The notes: generated from the letters alone by a model not told the origin. Numbered from the stretch's first letter, positions 1 through 5,310 are shown. The stretch: DNA of 10,757 nucleotides from Chloroflexota bacterium (GCA_012513725.1 JAAZBQ010000533.1:1-10757), one strand, 5' to 3'. Numbers and translations are program-made.

Positions 1-297
1 CGACTCGCCGAGCGCTGCGCAACGCTCTTCGAGGGAGAGCGTCGAAACCCCGCCGGTGGATCCCTGGATGATAATATCGCTCTCTGCGCGGATGCGGTCC
101 AGCGTCTGCCCCAGGTTGGCGAGGTCACCCGTCGGCTCTCCGCACGCATCGCGGACGTGCAGGTGCACCATGCTGGCGCCGGCCAGGGCGCAGGAGACCA
201 CCTGCTCGGCGATCTCTTCGGGGCGGAGGGGGTTCTCAACAGACTCGCCGAGTGCGGCGGGGCCCACCGGAGCTACCGCGATGATGACCTTGCGCAT
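1..297 (-). CDS. Beta-keto acid cleavage enzyme (BKACE/DUF849 family), N-terminal part, cut by window edge
   Basis: Only the first 99 residues are present; the rest lies left of base 1. The start MRKVIIAVAPVGPA and the motif MVHLHVRD (His45 and His47) are typical of the BKACE family, previously DUF849, whose founding member is the 3-keto-5-aminohexanoate cleavage enzyme Kce. In that family the two His of HxH bind the catalytic zinc together with a later Glu that is not in the window. Family members condense a beta-keto acid with acetyl-CoA, releasing acetoacetate and a new acyl-CoA; the substrate cannot be told from this fragment. The ATG (295-297) is preceded by a GAGAGGAGAA-type ribosome binding site. 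It begins 36 nt after the stop of the upstream cupin isomerase and is probably co-transcribed with it. The family assignment is firm; the substrate is unknown. Confidence 0.9.
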   Translation of the reverse strand, partial: MRKVIIAVAPVGPAALGESVENPLRPEEIAEQVVSCALAGASMVHLHVRDACGEPTGDLANLGQTLDRIRAESDIIIQGSTGGVSTLSLEERCAALGES

Positions 298-333
298 GAC
301 GCTTCTCCTCTCTGCGGCGCGACGGGAGGCCGA

Positions 334-876
334 TCACTCGGCGATGACCGTCTGCCGGACGATGTCGGGATCGGTAAAGCCGTCCAGGATGTCGCGGGCG
401 GTGGTGGAAAAAGAGTAGAGCACCGCGCCCTCCGGGCCGGCCTGGAACCAGTGTGGCAGCCCAGGTGGCAGGGTCACCGTGTCGCCAGCGTCCAGGACCT
501 GCTCGTGGCGCACGGTGTAGCAGGCCTCCTTACCGGGCGGGATGGCGCCCTGGGCCAGGGTGTCGGGGCCGGGGGTATACAGGTACAGCGGCCCGCGGAT
601 CACCCGCAGCGTCTCCTCTTTGCCGGGGTCGTCGCCGACCGGCGGATGCCAGTGCTCGGGCAGCGTCTGCCCGCCCAGGAGGGCGATCACCTTGGCCGCG
701 ATGCGGTCGGTCTCCACAATAGTGAGGATCTGCGCGCCCTCGACCTCGAGCCTGCCGAGGCCGAAATCGGCGACGGCGATGGCCTGATGCTCTCCGGGCG
801 CGAGACGAACCCTCGCCGCGTCCATTAGCGCAGCGGCGCGCTCCTGCGCGTCCCGCTGTTGTGCCCTCGTGATCAT
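334..876 (-). CDS. D-lyxose ketol-isomerase-like cupin protein
   Basis: A 180-residue single-cupin protein resembling the D-lyxose isomerase family (PF07385; compare Bacillus subtilis YdaE), which interconverts aldose and ketose sugars such as D-lyxose/D-xylulose or D-mannose/D-fructose with a divalent metal. Visible signatures are LPEHWHPPV (His75, His77), GKEETLRV (Glu87/Glu88) and LPPGLPHWFQAGPEGAV (His142), supplying the expected His, His, Glu, His metal set, plus the family-like tail DGFTDPDIVR. Length is normal for the family. The ATG at 874-876 follows GGGAGGG with good spacing. It is the first gene after a promoter at 916-944 and lies 36 nt upstream of the BKACE gene, which suggests a sugar- or sugar-acid-related route feeding a beta-keto acid. 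The true substrate is not proven; other cupin isomerases share the fold. Confidence 0.85.
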   Translation of the reverse strand: MITRAQQRDAQERAAALMDAARVRLAPGEHQAIAVADFGLGRLEVEGAQILTIVETDRIAAKVIALLGGQTLPEHWHPPVGDDPGKEETLRVIRGPLYLYTPGPDTLAQGAIPPGKEACYTVRHEQVLDAGDTVTLPPGLPHWFQAGPEGAVLYSFSTTARDILDGFTDPDIVRQTVIAE

Positions 877-915
877 GCGCCCTCCCGAACCGCCTGCCCT
901 CTCGGATTCGGCGGC

Positions 916-944
916 ATTGTAGCCCGAGTGTGAGGGGGCGCCAA
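916..944 (-). promoter_or_regulatory. Sigma-70-type promoter for the isomerase/BKACE operon
   Basis: Read on the minus strand there is a -35 TTGGCG (939-944), a spacer of exactly 17 nt and a -10 TACAAT (916-921). Transcription would start near 909, giving a leader of about 33 nt before the isomerase ATG. The -10 matches consensus in 5 of 6 positions and the -35 in 4 of 6. Confidence 0.7.
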
Positions 945-1089
945 GGTTCGGGTCGTTCAGCGACGCCGACCTAGCCCTTCGGCCAGTGCACAGTCCGTCC
1001 GGTGCTCCGATGCGCTCGGCGACCGAGGCCGGTAGGATGGGGCACGTGGGATGCAGAGGCGCACCTAGCCTGGCAATGTGGGGGTAGAT

Positions 1090-1323
1090 ATGGGGAACGA
1101 CATGGGTTCGCGGCGTAAGCAGTCGTATACGGCGCTCGGGATGCTGTTGGGCACCGCTGCAGGCTTTGGCCTGGGGATGGTGCTCTGGATTGCCACGGGC
1201 GAGTTTCTGTACCTCCTGATCGGCGCGATGGGCACGGCCGTGGGATTGGTGCTGGGCGCCGGCATCGACGCCGCCCAGGCCTCTGAGCCCGAGTCCCCGA
1301 AGGATGAGGACGGCGAGCGCTGA
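1090..1323 (+). CDS. Small two-helix membrane protein with glycine zippers
   Basis: A 77-residue protein of no recognised family. A short basic N-terminus (GSRRKQ) is followed by two hydrophobic segments, about residues 14-35 and 38-60, and an acidic hydrophilic tail (EPESPKDEDGER). Both helices carry glycine-zipper spacing: G17, G21, G25, G29 and G48, G52, G56, which in other small membrane proteins promotes tight helix packing or oligomerisation. The ATG at 1090 follows a GGGGGT stretch; a GTG at 1078 and an ATG at 1102 are possible alternatives, so the start is uncertain by a few residues. I see no good promoter in front of it, only a weak TAGGAT at 1033-1038. The next gene, also a tiny membrane protein, starts 61 nt downstream. 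The function is unknown. Confidence 0.65.
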   Translation: MGNDMGSRRKQSYTALGMLLGTAAGFGLGMVLWIATGEFLYLLIGAMGTAVGLVLGAGIDAAQASEPESPKDEDGER

Positions 1324-1333
1324 GGGGAACCAA

Positions 1334-1350
1334 ACGCCTGTGGTAGGCGT
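1334..1350 (+). other. Short hairpin between the two small membrane-protein genes
   Basis: ACGCCT (1334-1339) and AGGCGT (1345-1350) are perfect reverse complements around a 5-nt loop, 10 nt after the stop of the 77-aa gene. No T-run follows, so it is not a convincing intrinsic terminator; it could be an RNA-processing or weak termination signal. Confidence 0.4.
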
Positions 1351-1384
1351 CTATCATACAGTACGCGACCGAGAGGAGAGGGAC

Positions 1385-1504
1385 ATGAGCCAGGTACGGA
1401 CTGCAGTGCTGATGCTTCGCATGACGTCGATGCGCGTGATCGCCGTGGTCGGCGGCGCCCTGATGCTGGGCGGTGCGGCCTATTGGCTGAACGTCATCTC
1501 GTAG
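1385..1504 (+). CDS. 39-residue single-span membrane protein
   Basis: A very small gene supported mainly by its excellent ribosome binding site, AGGAG at 1374-1378 with a 6-nt spacing to ATG 1385. The product begins MSQVRTAVLMLRMTSMR and continues with a hydrophobic segment of about residues 17-36 (VIAVVGGALMLGGAAYWL), ending shortly after it. The positively charged N-terminus would place it in the cytoplasm. It follows the 77-aa membrane protein by 61 nt and is followed immediately by a hairpin, so the two may form one short unit. I recognise no family; it could be a regulatory small membrane protein or a toxin-like peptide, but neither is shown. The main doubt is whether so short a frame is translated. 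Confidence 0.5.
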   Translation: MSQVRTAVLMLRMTSMRVIAVVGGALMLGGAAYWLNVIS

Positions 1505-1505
1505 C

Positions 1506-1526
1506 GGGCCTGCCGGCCGGCAGCCC
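1506..1526 (+). terminator. Terminator-like hairpin after the 39-aa gene
   Basis: The 14-bp palindrome CTGCCGGCCGGCAG (1510-1523), flanked by GGG and CCC, can fold into a GC-rich stem-loop with a one-base bulge. It starts one base after the stop codon of the 39-aa gene. No U-tract follows, so it may pause polymerase or protect the 3' end rather than terminate on its own. Confidence 0.4.
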
Positions 1527-1567
1527 AACCTCCCTACAGCGCGCGGGGTCTATGACGTTTGTTCTCG

Positions 1568-1596
1568 TTGACAGACTCCTATGCCCAAGGTATACT
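1568..1596 (+). promoter_or_regulatory. Near-consensus sigma-70 promoter for the SWIM gene
   Basis: A perfect -35 TTGACA (1568-1573), a 17-nt spacer and a -10 TATACT (1591-1596, 5 of 6). It is the best promoter in the window. Transcription should start near 1602-1604, leaving a leader of about 125 nt before the SWIM gene ATG at 1729. Confidence 0.85.
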
Positions 1597-1620
1597 GTAG
1601 TCACGATGGTCCCAAGTCTC

Positions 1621-1638
1621 GGAGGAGTGTGCATGTGA
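1621..1638 (+). promoter_or_regulatory. Leader Shine-Dalgarno with start-stop ORF (ATG-TGA) or leader-peptide start
   Basis: About 18 nt after the predicted transcription start lies GGAGGAG (1621-1627). At normal spacing follow ATG (1633-1635) and directly TGA (1636-1638), a minimal start-stop ORF. A GTG at 1635 could instead open a frame of 50 codons (stop at 1785-1787) that runs through the downstream hairpin and overlaps the start of the SWIM gene. Either would put a ribosome on the leader ahead of the terminator-like hairpin. Confidence 0.45.
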
Positions 1639-1667
1639 CCCCAAGACGAGCAACGACCATACCACTG

Positions 1668-1703
1668 GCGCCAGGCCATATTGTGTCCTGGTGCTTTTTG
1701 TTT
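1668..1703 (+). terminator. Attenuator-like intrinsic terminator in the SWIM-gene leader
   Basis: GCGCCAGG (1668-1675) pairs with CCTGGTGC (1687-1694), giving an 8-bp stem with one G-U pair and an 11-nt loop, directly followed by TTTTTGTTT (1695-1703). This is the form of a Rho-independent terminator, placed between the promoter and the coding region. The overlapping palindrome CTGGCGCCAG (1665-1674) uses the same upstream arm. It is likely a point of premature termination; what controls it is unknown. Confidence 0.6.
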
Positions 1704-1728
1704 ATCCCCACTAGCAGGAGGCGAGGAC

Positions 1729-2007
1729 ATGGATTCTGGCATGATCAGCAAGATCGAGAAGGCCAAGCGCTACTCCGAGGAGCCTGACCGGGTGAGCTTT
1801 GAGCGCTTTGCCGTGCAGTTCCGTGGCACCCATGAGAGCCACCAGGTAACCTACGATCGGGGCGCCTGGTCCTGCACCTGTGAGTTCTTTGGACAGCGAG
1901 GCGTATGCAGCCACACGATGGCGATGGAGCGCCTGCTCGATCCCATGCTGACCATTCAGATGGGTTCTCCGAGTGATCCGGTCAGTGAGGAAGAGGTCGC
2001 CCGCTAA
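1729..2007 (+). CDS. Stand-alone SWIM zinc-finger protein, 92 aa
   Basis: The product contains WSCTCEFFGQRGVCSH (residues 47-62), a CxCx8CxH pattern with C49, C51, C60 and H62 as zinc ligands, which is the SWIM zinc-finger signature. SWIM domains bind DNA or proteins and usually sit inside larger proteins such as SWI2/SNF2 helicases, transposases or MEKK1. Here the domain is essentially the whole protein, with a charged N-terminal part (ISKIEKAKRYSEEPDRVSF) and an acidic C-terminus (PVSEEEVAR). I believe similar free-standing small SWIM proteins occur in Chloroflexota, but no function is known to me. The ATG at 1729 has AGGAGG at 7 nt; an upstream in-frame extension lacks such a site and overlaps the attenuator. 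The gene looks monocistronic, with its own promoter and a strong hairpin behind it. Confidence 0.88.
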   Translation: MDSGMISKIEKAKRYSEEPDRVSFERFAVQFRGTHESHQVTYDRGAWSCTCEFFGQRGVCSHTMAMERLLDPMLTIQMGSPSDPVSEEEVAR

Positions 2008-2032
2008 GTGCCAACGGCGACCGACGTGGGGA

Positions 2033-2064
2033 GCGAGGCCCGCTGCGCGTGCAGCGGGCCTCGC
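2033..2064 (+). terminator. Strong 14-bp hairpin after the SWIM gene
   Basis: GCGAGGCCCGCTGC (2033-2046) and GCAGCGGGCCTCGC (2051-2064) are perfect reverse complements with a 4-nt loop GCGT, 25 nt after the SWIM stop codon. There is no T-run on either side. It most likely ends or stabilises the SWIM transcript and insulates acpS. Confidence 0.65.
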
Positions 2065-2105
2065 GTGTGACGGAGACAACGCACCGATCCGTATTCCCGT
2101 TCCCG

Positions 2106-2134
2106 GAGGAGCGCACGGTCCAGAGGAGCGCACG
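2106..2134 (+). repeat. Duplicated Shine-Dalgarno segment before acpS
   Basis: The 12-mer GAGGAGCGCACG occurs at 2106-2117 and again at 2123-2134, a perfect direct repeat with a 17-nt period. The second copy ends directly before the acpS ATG and supplies its ribosome binding site (GAGGAG, 6-nt spacing). The first copy has no start codon after it. Confidence 0.7.
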
Positions 2135-2521
2135 ATGCTGTCGGTAGGAGTAGATATCGTCGAGATCGGCCGGATTCGCCGTGCCCTGGAGCGCTGGGGC
2201 GAGCGCTTTACCGGGCGCCTGTACACCGAGGATGAGGTGGCCTACTGCCGGGGTCGCGTCCCCGAACTGGCCGCCCGGTTCGCCGCCAAGGAGGCGATCT
2301 CCAAGGCCCTGGGCACCGGCATCGTGGGGATATCATGGAACGAGATGGAAGTGCTCGCCGATCGTCGGGGCAAGCCCCTGGTGCGGCTGCACGGGCGCGC
2401 CCGGGCGCGGGCCGAGTCGCTGGGCCTTGCCGAGTGGGCCATCAGCCTGTCGCACAGCGACGATCACGCCGTGGCGTTCGTTGTGGCCATGGATGGTCGC
2501 GCGCCGGACGCAGCGCCGTAG
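2135..2521 (+). CDS. acpS: Holo-[acyl-carrier-protein] synthase AcpS
   Basis: A 128-residue cytoplasmic enzyme that transfers the 4'-phosphopantetheine arm of CoA to a serine of apo-acyl carrier protein, activating it for fatty acid synthesis. Family motifs are complete: VGVDIVEIGRI with the metal-binding Asp7, ARFAAKEAISKALG with catalytic/metal Glu53 and Lys52, and the C-terminal ISLSHSDDHAVAFV with His107. Length fits AcpS (about 120-130 aa). The ATG at 2135 is chosen because family proteins start with a short strand just before GVDIVE and because GAGGAG lies 6 nt upstream; longer in-frame starts would cross the hairpin at 2033-2064. The preceding hairpin suggests a separate transcript, but no clear promoter is visible in 2065-2105. 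No partner gene such as the NAD(P)HX epimerase gene often found next to acpS is present. Confidence 0.95.
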   Translation: MLSVGVDIVEIGRIRRALERWGERFTGRLYTEDEVAYCRGRVPELAARFAAKEAISKALGTGIVGISWNEMEVLADRRGKPLVRLHGRARARAESLGLAEWAISLSHSDDHAVAFVVAMDGRAPDAAP

Positions 2522-2668
2522 GGCGAGGCCCCCCGCCAGTGGCCGCCTCCCAAGAGCCCCTCTGTCTCCGCTTTGGGCGCGTCCAGCGTGCACCGCCGCC
2601 CTGCCAACCCCTACCCCCCCAGCCCGTCATCCTGAGTAGCCCATGGCGCAAGAAACCGCGGAAGGCAG

Positions 2669-2695
2669 ACAGGATGCACAGGATTCACAGGATTG
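2669..2695 (+). repeat. Three tandem copies of a 9-bp unit (ACAGGATNN)
   Basis: ACAGGATGC, ACAGGATTC and ACAGGATTG follow each other without gaps, differing only in the last two bases. The unit lies in non-coding DNA. Confidence 0.75.
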
Positions 2696-2735
2696 ATCCT
2701 CGCGGGCGTCCTTCGAGGGTCCCCGAGTCAAGTTT

Positions 2736-2760
2736 CTGAGCAGCGAAGCGAAGGATCTCC
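2736..2760 (+). repeat. Segment resembling a dispersed intergenic repeat
   Basis: CTGAGCAGCGAAGCGAAGG followed by ATCTCC resembles the dispersed CATCCTGAGCGAAGCGAAGG type of repeat that I recall from many environmental bacterial genomes. A second piece, CGTCATCCTGAG, sits about 110 nt upstream at 2625-2636, as if an element were split or two copies had decayed. Copy number in this genome cannot be seen from the window. Confidence 0.45.
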
Positions 2761-2812
2761 GCCGCACATCCACCTCAAGTCCATGTGCGCAGAAGGTCCT
2801 TCGGTCGGAAGG

Positions 2813-2840
2813 CCGGCGCTCCACCTCGAACCAGCGCCGG
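2813..2840. other. Hairpin in the convergent intergenic region
   Basis: CCGGCGCT (2813-2820) and AGCGCCGG (2833-2840) are perfect reverse complements with a 12-nt loop. On the plus strand it is followed a few bases later by CTCTTT (2845-2850), a poor U-tract. It could be the transcript end for acpS or, on the other strand, for the phosphoesterase gene, but neither is certain. Confidence 0.4.
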
Positions 2841-2920
2841 AGGGCTCTTTCCGCATCGCGCCAAGGCCCCGCGTACTCGGCCGCCTGGGGCGGGCGAACC
2901 CTATGCGCGTCGTGCCGCGG

Positions 2921-3877
2921 TCAGGGATACAGGCGCAGCGGCCGCGGGGGGGTCAACAGCCGGCGTTCGACGCGCTGCACGCCCTGTGCGTCCACCTCGG
3001 AGCGCGCGACCCAGCGCACCTGGGCGATCGCGCCATGCTGGATCTCCAGGCCGGTGATCACGCCGGGATCCACGCAGTTGCCGGTGTTGAAATAGGGTGC
3101 CGCGCCCACTTGGGCCAACGCCGGGCGGTGCGTATGCCCGCAGATGAGCACCTGGTTGCTCTTGTCCGCCCACTCGACGAGGCGATCGACGAACTCGGCG
3201 CGCAGCCACTCCATGATGCGGTCCCACGGGCCCGGGGCGTGTTCCTCCAGGGGTTGGGGGCGGTGGACGTCCTTGACGCCCAGGAGGAGGAGTCGCTTCC
3301 ACACGCGGCGCACCAGGAGCCGACTGATGACGTGCATCTGATCCGCCGTCGCATCGGCCTGGTGGCCATGGATGGTGAACAGCCGCTGGCCCGTGCGCTG
3401 GTGTTGGAGGATCAGGGCCTCCTGCGCCGTCAGGGTGCCCTTGGTCATCTTGCGCCGGTTGAGCCCTTGGATGTCGTGGTTGCCCAGCAGCATGTGGAGG
3501 CGGCCGTCGTGGTGAAAGCGCTCGATGAGGTCGAACGTCCGCGGATGGGCATGGCGGACCGCGGCAAAGCTCCGGTTCTGCCACAACTCGTCGCCATCGC
3601 CGACCTCGACATACGTGAAACCCGCGTCGTGATAGTGGGCCAGCGCCTGGTTGAACAGGCCCTCGTTGCCGCGAAAGGCATCGGCGCGGCTGTTGTCGCC
3701 GCGGTGGCTGTCGCTCAGGAACACCAGGCGCGACCGATCATCAAACGGAACGACCGGCGCCCGATGGTAGATGCGGTCCAGGCTGCCGTGGGCGATGGCT
3801 CGCCAGGCATCGCGCACCAGATCGGGCAAGAGGAGGGGCAGGCTGCGCAGAGTAATGGTGTGGGGAAAGGTAGCCAT
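2921..3877 (-). CDS. Calcineurin-like metallophosphoesterase
   Basis: A 318-residue protein with the ordered motifs of the two-metal calcineurin-type phosphoesterase fold: FLSDSHRGD (Asp56, His58), VGDGDE (Asp94), LGNHD (Asn133, His134, Asp135), IHGHQ (His170, His172) and CGHTHRP (His248, His250). These form the metal site that hydrolyses phosphomonoesters, phosphodiesters or pyrophosphates. Between residues 173 and 240 lies a longer helical region (ISRLLVRRVWKRLLLLG) that may form a lid or membrane contact, as in UDP-2,3-diacylglucosamine pyrophosphatase-like members. The substrate is not evident. No signal peptide is seen. The ATG at 3875-3877 is bounded by an in-frame TAG three codons upstream; a GGGGGGAG stretch lies rather far (about 14 nt) from it. 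It is transcribed away from the URO-D gene's 3' end, probably from its own weak promoter. Confidence 0.9.
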   Translation of the reverse strand: MATFPHTITLRSLPLLLPDLVRDAWRAIAHGSLDRIYHRAPVVPFDDRSRLVFLSDSHRGDNSRADAFRGNEGLFNQALAHYHDAGFTYVEVGDGDELWQNRSFAAVRHAHPRTFDLIERFHHDGRLHMLLGNHDIQGLNRRKMTKGTLTAQEALILQHQRTGQRLFTIHGHQADATADQMHVISRLLVRRVWKRLLLLGVKDVHRPQPLEEHAPGPWDRIMEWLRAEFVDRLVEWADKSNQVLICGHTHRPALAQVGAAPYFNTGNCVDPGVITGLEIQHGAIAQVRWVARSEVDAQGVQRVERRLLTPPRPLRLYP

Positions 3878-4185
3878 TGGATGCTAGCGCTCTCCCCCCA
3901 GGCACAAGGCCCCCAACGGCCGCGCGTCCTGTGGCACAACAACGGTAAGCATGGCAGCAATACACCTCAAACCAACGCCAAAACCTGAGCAGCGCGGACG
4001 TGCTACGGCCGAGGAGAGCCACTCAGTGGGAGTGGGCCAGAAATCAACCTATTGTGGCACACTTTATGCAGAGCGCCAAACCTGCGCTGCTGTCACCCCT
4101 CTACCGCTTGGTGGTGACGGCACACGCCTTGCGAAGCGTCCGTAGCGCTCCGCTCTGGCGCCGACACCGTCCCCATACCCGGCAT
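3878..4185. other. Intergenic leader region upstream of the phosphoesterase gene
   Basis: About 308 nt of somewhat lower GC content without a convincing gene. It contains a promoter-like pair on the minus strand (4051-4079) and a 6-bp inverted repeat GTCACC/GGTGAC (4092-4097 and 4113-4118) that lies about 70 nt beyond the stop of the URO-D gene and lacks a T-run. The 64-codon frame at 3951-4145 has no ribosome binding site or recognisable product. Confidence 0.5.
4051..4079 (-). promoter_or_regulatory. Possible promoter for the phosphoesterase gene
   Basis: On the minus strand TTGGCG (4074-4079) is followed after 17 nt by CACAAT (4051-4056). The -35 is identical to that of the isomerase promoter, but the -10 matches only 4 of 6. 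It would give a leader of about 165 nt. Confidence 0.4.
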
Positions 4186-5193
4186 CTACACGCCGTTGTA
4201 CGGCTGGCCTGCCGGGCGCCCAAGGCCCGCGTCCATCATCGCGTGGATGTTCTCCAGCGGCGTCTCCGCGGGCAGGTCGCACGCGGTGCTCAGGACAAAG
4301 TTGGGGTAGGGCGCCATGGTGGCCACGAGGTCCCGCGTGGCGCGGTAGACCTGGTTGGGGGTGAGCTCAATCATCACCCGCACGGTGTCGAGGTTGCCGA
4401 TGAGCGCGACATCGGCGGGCAGACGCTTGGCCGCCTCGGGCAGGTCGACCATGGAATCCAGGCTAAGACCCTGGGCGCCCGTCTCCACCATCGCGTCGAG
4501 GAGATAGGTCGTCTGGCCGCAGACGTGGAGGATCGGCACGCAGGAGAGCGTCTCGATGATCTGCGTGAGGTACTGGCCGGCAAACTCGCGAAACTGCTCG
4601 GGCGACAAAAAGCTCGCCGAGGGCTCGAGGATGGCCAGCATATCGGCGCCGGCCCGCTCCAGCTCGCGGGCGTAGCGCGAGATCACCCCCGAGCAAAAGC
4701 GCAGCACCTCGTGGAGGAGTTCCGGCTCGGTGACGGTGGCGATGGCGGCCTCCGTGGCCCCCATCAGCAGCCCGGCGAGGGAAAAGGGCCCGATGACATA
4801 GGCGCCGTTGAGGCCGTCGATATAGTGGGCCATGAGACGCATGGTCTCGATGTACACCATCACGCGTCCATCGGCCAGCACGTCTACCCGGCTGAAATCC
4901 TCCAGGTCCGCTGCCGAGCGCACGAGGTGGCTCTCCACGGAGGGCGACTCGTCCAGCGGAAAGCGCACGGGCAGCCCCAGGGCGCTGGCCTCCACCGACA
5001 GATCCATGAAGAAAAAGATCCCGTCCGGCCGAAAGCGCCGCTGCAGTGCGAACACCGTGGAAAACTGGGTGCCCCAGTTGAATGTGTTCTGTTTCAGGGT
5101 GGAGCCGTTCAGCTGGATCCCGGGAAAGCCCATCAGGGGGATCACCAACGGCCGGCCGTGGCCACGGATGGTATCGGTCAGTCTGTCGGCCAT
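4186..5193 (-). CDS. Uroporphyrinogen decarboxylase / MtaA-type methyltransferase family protein
   Basis: A 335-residue protein of the URO-D superfamily (PF01208). It carries ILHVCGQ (His223, Cys225) and a later LSTACDLPAETPLENI (Cys305), the HxC...C zinc site of the methylcobamide:coenzyme M methyltransferases MtaA, MtbA and CmuA rather than of true heme-pathway HemE. Such proteins move a methyl group between a corrinoid protein and a thiol or other acceptor using zinc to activate the acceptor. Further family-like stretches are IGPFSLAGLLMG and LIGNLDTV. No corrinoid protein or partner methyltransferase lies in this window, so substrate and acceptor are unknown. The ATG at 5191-5193 has AGGAGG at 7 nt; a longer in-frame start would add a basic stretch that overlaps the promoter and is not credible. 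It has its own promoter and a palindrome in its leader. Confidence 0.88.
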   Translation of the reverse strand: MADRLTDTIRGHGRPLVIPLMGFPGIQLNGSTLKQNTFNWGTQFSTVFALQRRFRPDGIFFFMDLSVEASALGLPVRFPLDESPSVESHLVRSAADLEDFSRVDVLADGRVMVYIETMRLMAHYIDGLNGAYVIGPFSLAGLLMGATEAAIATVTEPELLHEVLRFCSGVISRYARELERAGADMLAILEPSASFLSPEQFREFAGQYLTQIIETLSCVPILHVCGQTTYLLDAMVETGAQGLSLDSMVDLPEAAKRLPADVALIGNLDTVRVMIELTPNQVYRATRDLVATMAPYPNFVLSTACDLPAETPLENIHAMMDAGLGRPAGQPYNGV

Positions 5194-5216
5194 CGCTACG
5201 CCTCCTGTGCGTGGTT

Positions 5217-5230
5217 GCGCCGATCGGCGC
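5217..5230 (-). promoter_or_regulatory. 14-bp palindrome in the URO-D gene leader, possible operator or hairpin
   Basis: GCGCCGATCGGCGC is a perfect palindrome located just after the predicted transcription start (about +7 to +20) and 10 nt before the AGGAGG ribosome binding site. It may be an operator for a dimeric repressor, or fold in RNA as a 5-bp stem with a GAUC loop near the ribosome binding site. Confidence 0.4.
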
Positions 5231-5243
5231 CGTGCAGCCCCCG

Positions 5244-5272
5244 ATTGTAGCGCCAGAACGGCGCCGCGGCAA
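5244..5272 (-). promoter_or_regulatory. Sigma-70-type promoter for the URO-D family gene
   Basis: On the minus strand TTGCCG (5267-5272), a 17-nt spacer and TACAAT (5244-5249). The start would be near 5237, leaving a leader of about 44 nt. It lies in the 117-nt gap behind the 462-aa gene, so the URO-D gene can be expressed separately. Confidence 0.65.
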
Positions 5273-5310
5273 AAACGGTCTGCACAGGCGTCCACGCACC
5301 CGGGAGGGTC

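Larger units (their letters stand above)
2522..2920. other. Gene-free region between convergent acpS and phosphoesterase genes
   Basis: About 400 nt with no convincing gene on either strand. It holds a 9-bp tandem repeat (2669-2695), a dispersed-repeat-like segment (2736-2760, with a related fragment CGTCATCCTGAG at 2625-2636), and a hairpin at 2813-2840. Short frames here have no ribosome binding site or family resemblance. Because the flanking genes converge, it is expected to contain 3' ends. Confidence 0.6.

Noticed and set aside
157..828. 223-codon open frame on the plus strand
   Set aside because: Antisense to the cupin isomerase and BKACE genes, which have convincing family motifs.
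971..1528. 185-codon open frame on the minus strand
   Set aside because: Arg/Pro/Ser-rich shadow opposite the two small membrane-protein genes; no ribosome binding site.
2693..3988. 431-codon open frame on the plus strand
   Set aside because: It lies antisense to the phosphoesterase gene, whose catalytic motifs are complete; the plus-strand product has no recognisable motif or ribosome binding site.
4092..4118. GTCACC/GGTGAC inverted repeat behind the URO-D gene as a terminator
   Set aside because: Only 6 bp, a 15-nt loop and no T-run; about 70 nt from the stop codon.
3951..4145. 64-codon open frame in the intergenic region
   Set aside because: No ribosome binding site, no hydrophobic or domain-like pattern, and it overlaps a promoter-like element on the other strand.
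4000..5250. 416-codon open frame on the plus strand
   Set aside because: Antisense shadow of the URO-D family gene caused by high GC at third codon positions.
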